This document shows positions 5,404 to 5,433 of a stretch of 5,433 bases of DNA, one piece after another. Position numbers and translations under genes: made by a program. Origin of the DNA: Methanobacteriota archaeon (GTDB lineage: Archaea; Thermoplasmatota; DTKX01; GCA-020343715); the NCBI GenBank assembly GCA_030597775.1, contig JAUVRF010000150.1, positions 1 to 5,433 on the forward strand, read 5' to 3'. The notes under the pieces are model-generated. The model was not told the DNA's origin and searched no databases. It saw only the letters and a program-made list of their open reading frames with translations. The stretch's first letter is position 1; each line of letters opens with the position of its first letter.

Positions 5404-5433
5404 CCCGGCAAAGGAGACTCTCTGGTCCTCTGG

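Noticed and set aside
1..5433. CRISPR array, insertion sequence, integrase or att-site next to the tRNA gene
   Set aside because: I saw no regularly spaced repeats, terminal inverted repeats, transposase motifs, or duplicated tRNA 3' end. The neighbourhood of the tRNA is explained by the SRP RNA and the SRPBCC gene.

Overview
The window looks archaeal, GC-rich (roughly 60-65% by eye), and most likely from a member of the Thermoplasmatota or a related euryarchaeal lineage. The evidence is AT-rich TATA boxes about 25 bases ahead of gene starts (including starts that appear leaderless), a tRNA with no encoded CCA, an SRP RNA with the archaeal helix 1 plus helices 6 and 8, and a secreted C25-type peptidase with Ig/cadherin-like repeats and a C-terminal membrane anchor. 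The archaeal call is strong; the lineage is an inference from the style of the surface protein.

Layout. Bases 1-101 hold the 3' end of an endonuclease III gene (+), recognised by its four-cysteine iron-sulfur motif. A strong TATA box follows, then a 992-residue gingipain-type (C25) surface peptidase (169-3147, +). It converges with a ThiI/THUMP-family gene on the minus strand (3176-4093), with only 28 bases between the two stops. Upstream of that gene, still on the minus strand, are the SRP (7S) RNA gene (about 4129-4484) and a tRNA-Ala(CGC) gene (4493-4566) with its own TATA box. Further upstream are an SRPBCC/START-like protein (4650-5090, -), with both a TATA box and a Shine-Dalgarno sequence, and a small two-helix membrane protein (5170-5403, -) whose frame stays open to the window edge.

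How the genes relate. The window joins several housekeeping functions (DNA base-excision repair, alanine tRNA, SRP RNA, a tRNA-binding THUMP protein) with one large secreted protein. The SRP RNA and the tRNA lie 8 bases apart on the same strand with one clear promoter upstream, so they are probably co-transcribed. The ThiI-family gene begins immediately after the T-run that ends the SRP RNA gene. I see no mobile element, CRISPR array or defence system.

The most notable observation is that the ThiI-family protein keeps its RNA-binding N-terminal half but has lost the PP-loop, the catalytic cysteine region and the C-terminal tail. It is probably a tRNA-binding pseudoenzyme rather than a working 4-thiouridine synthetase.
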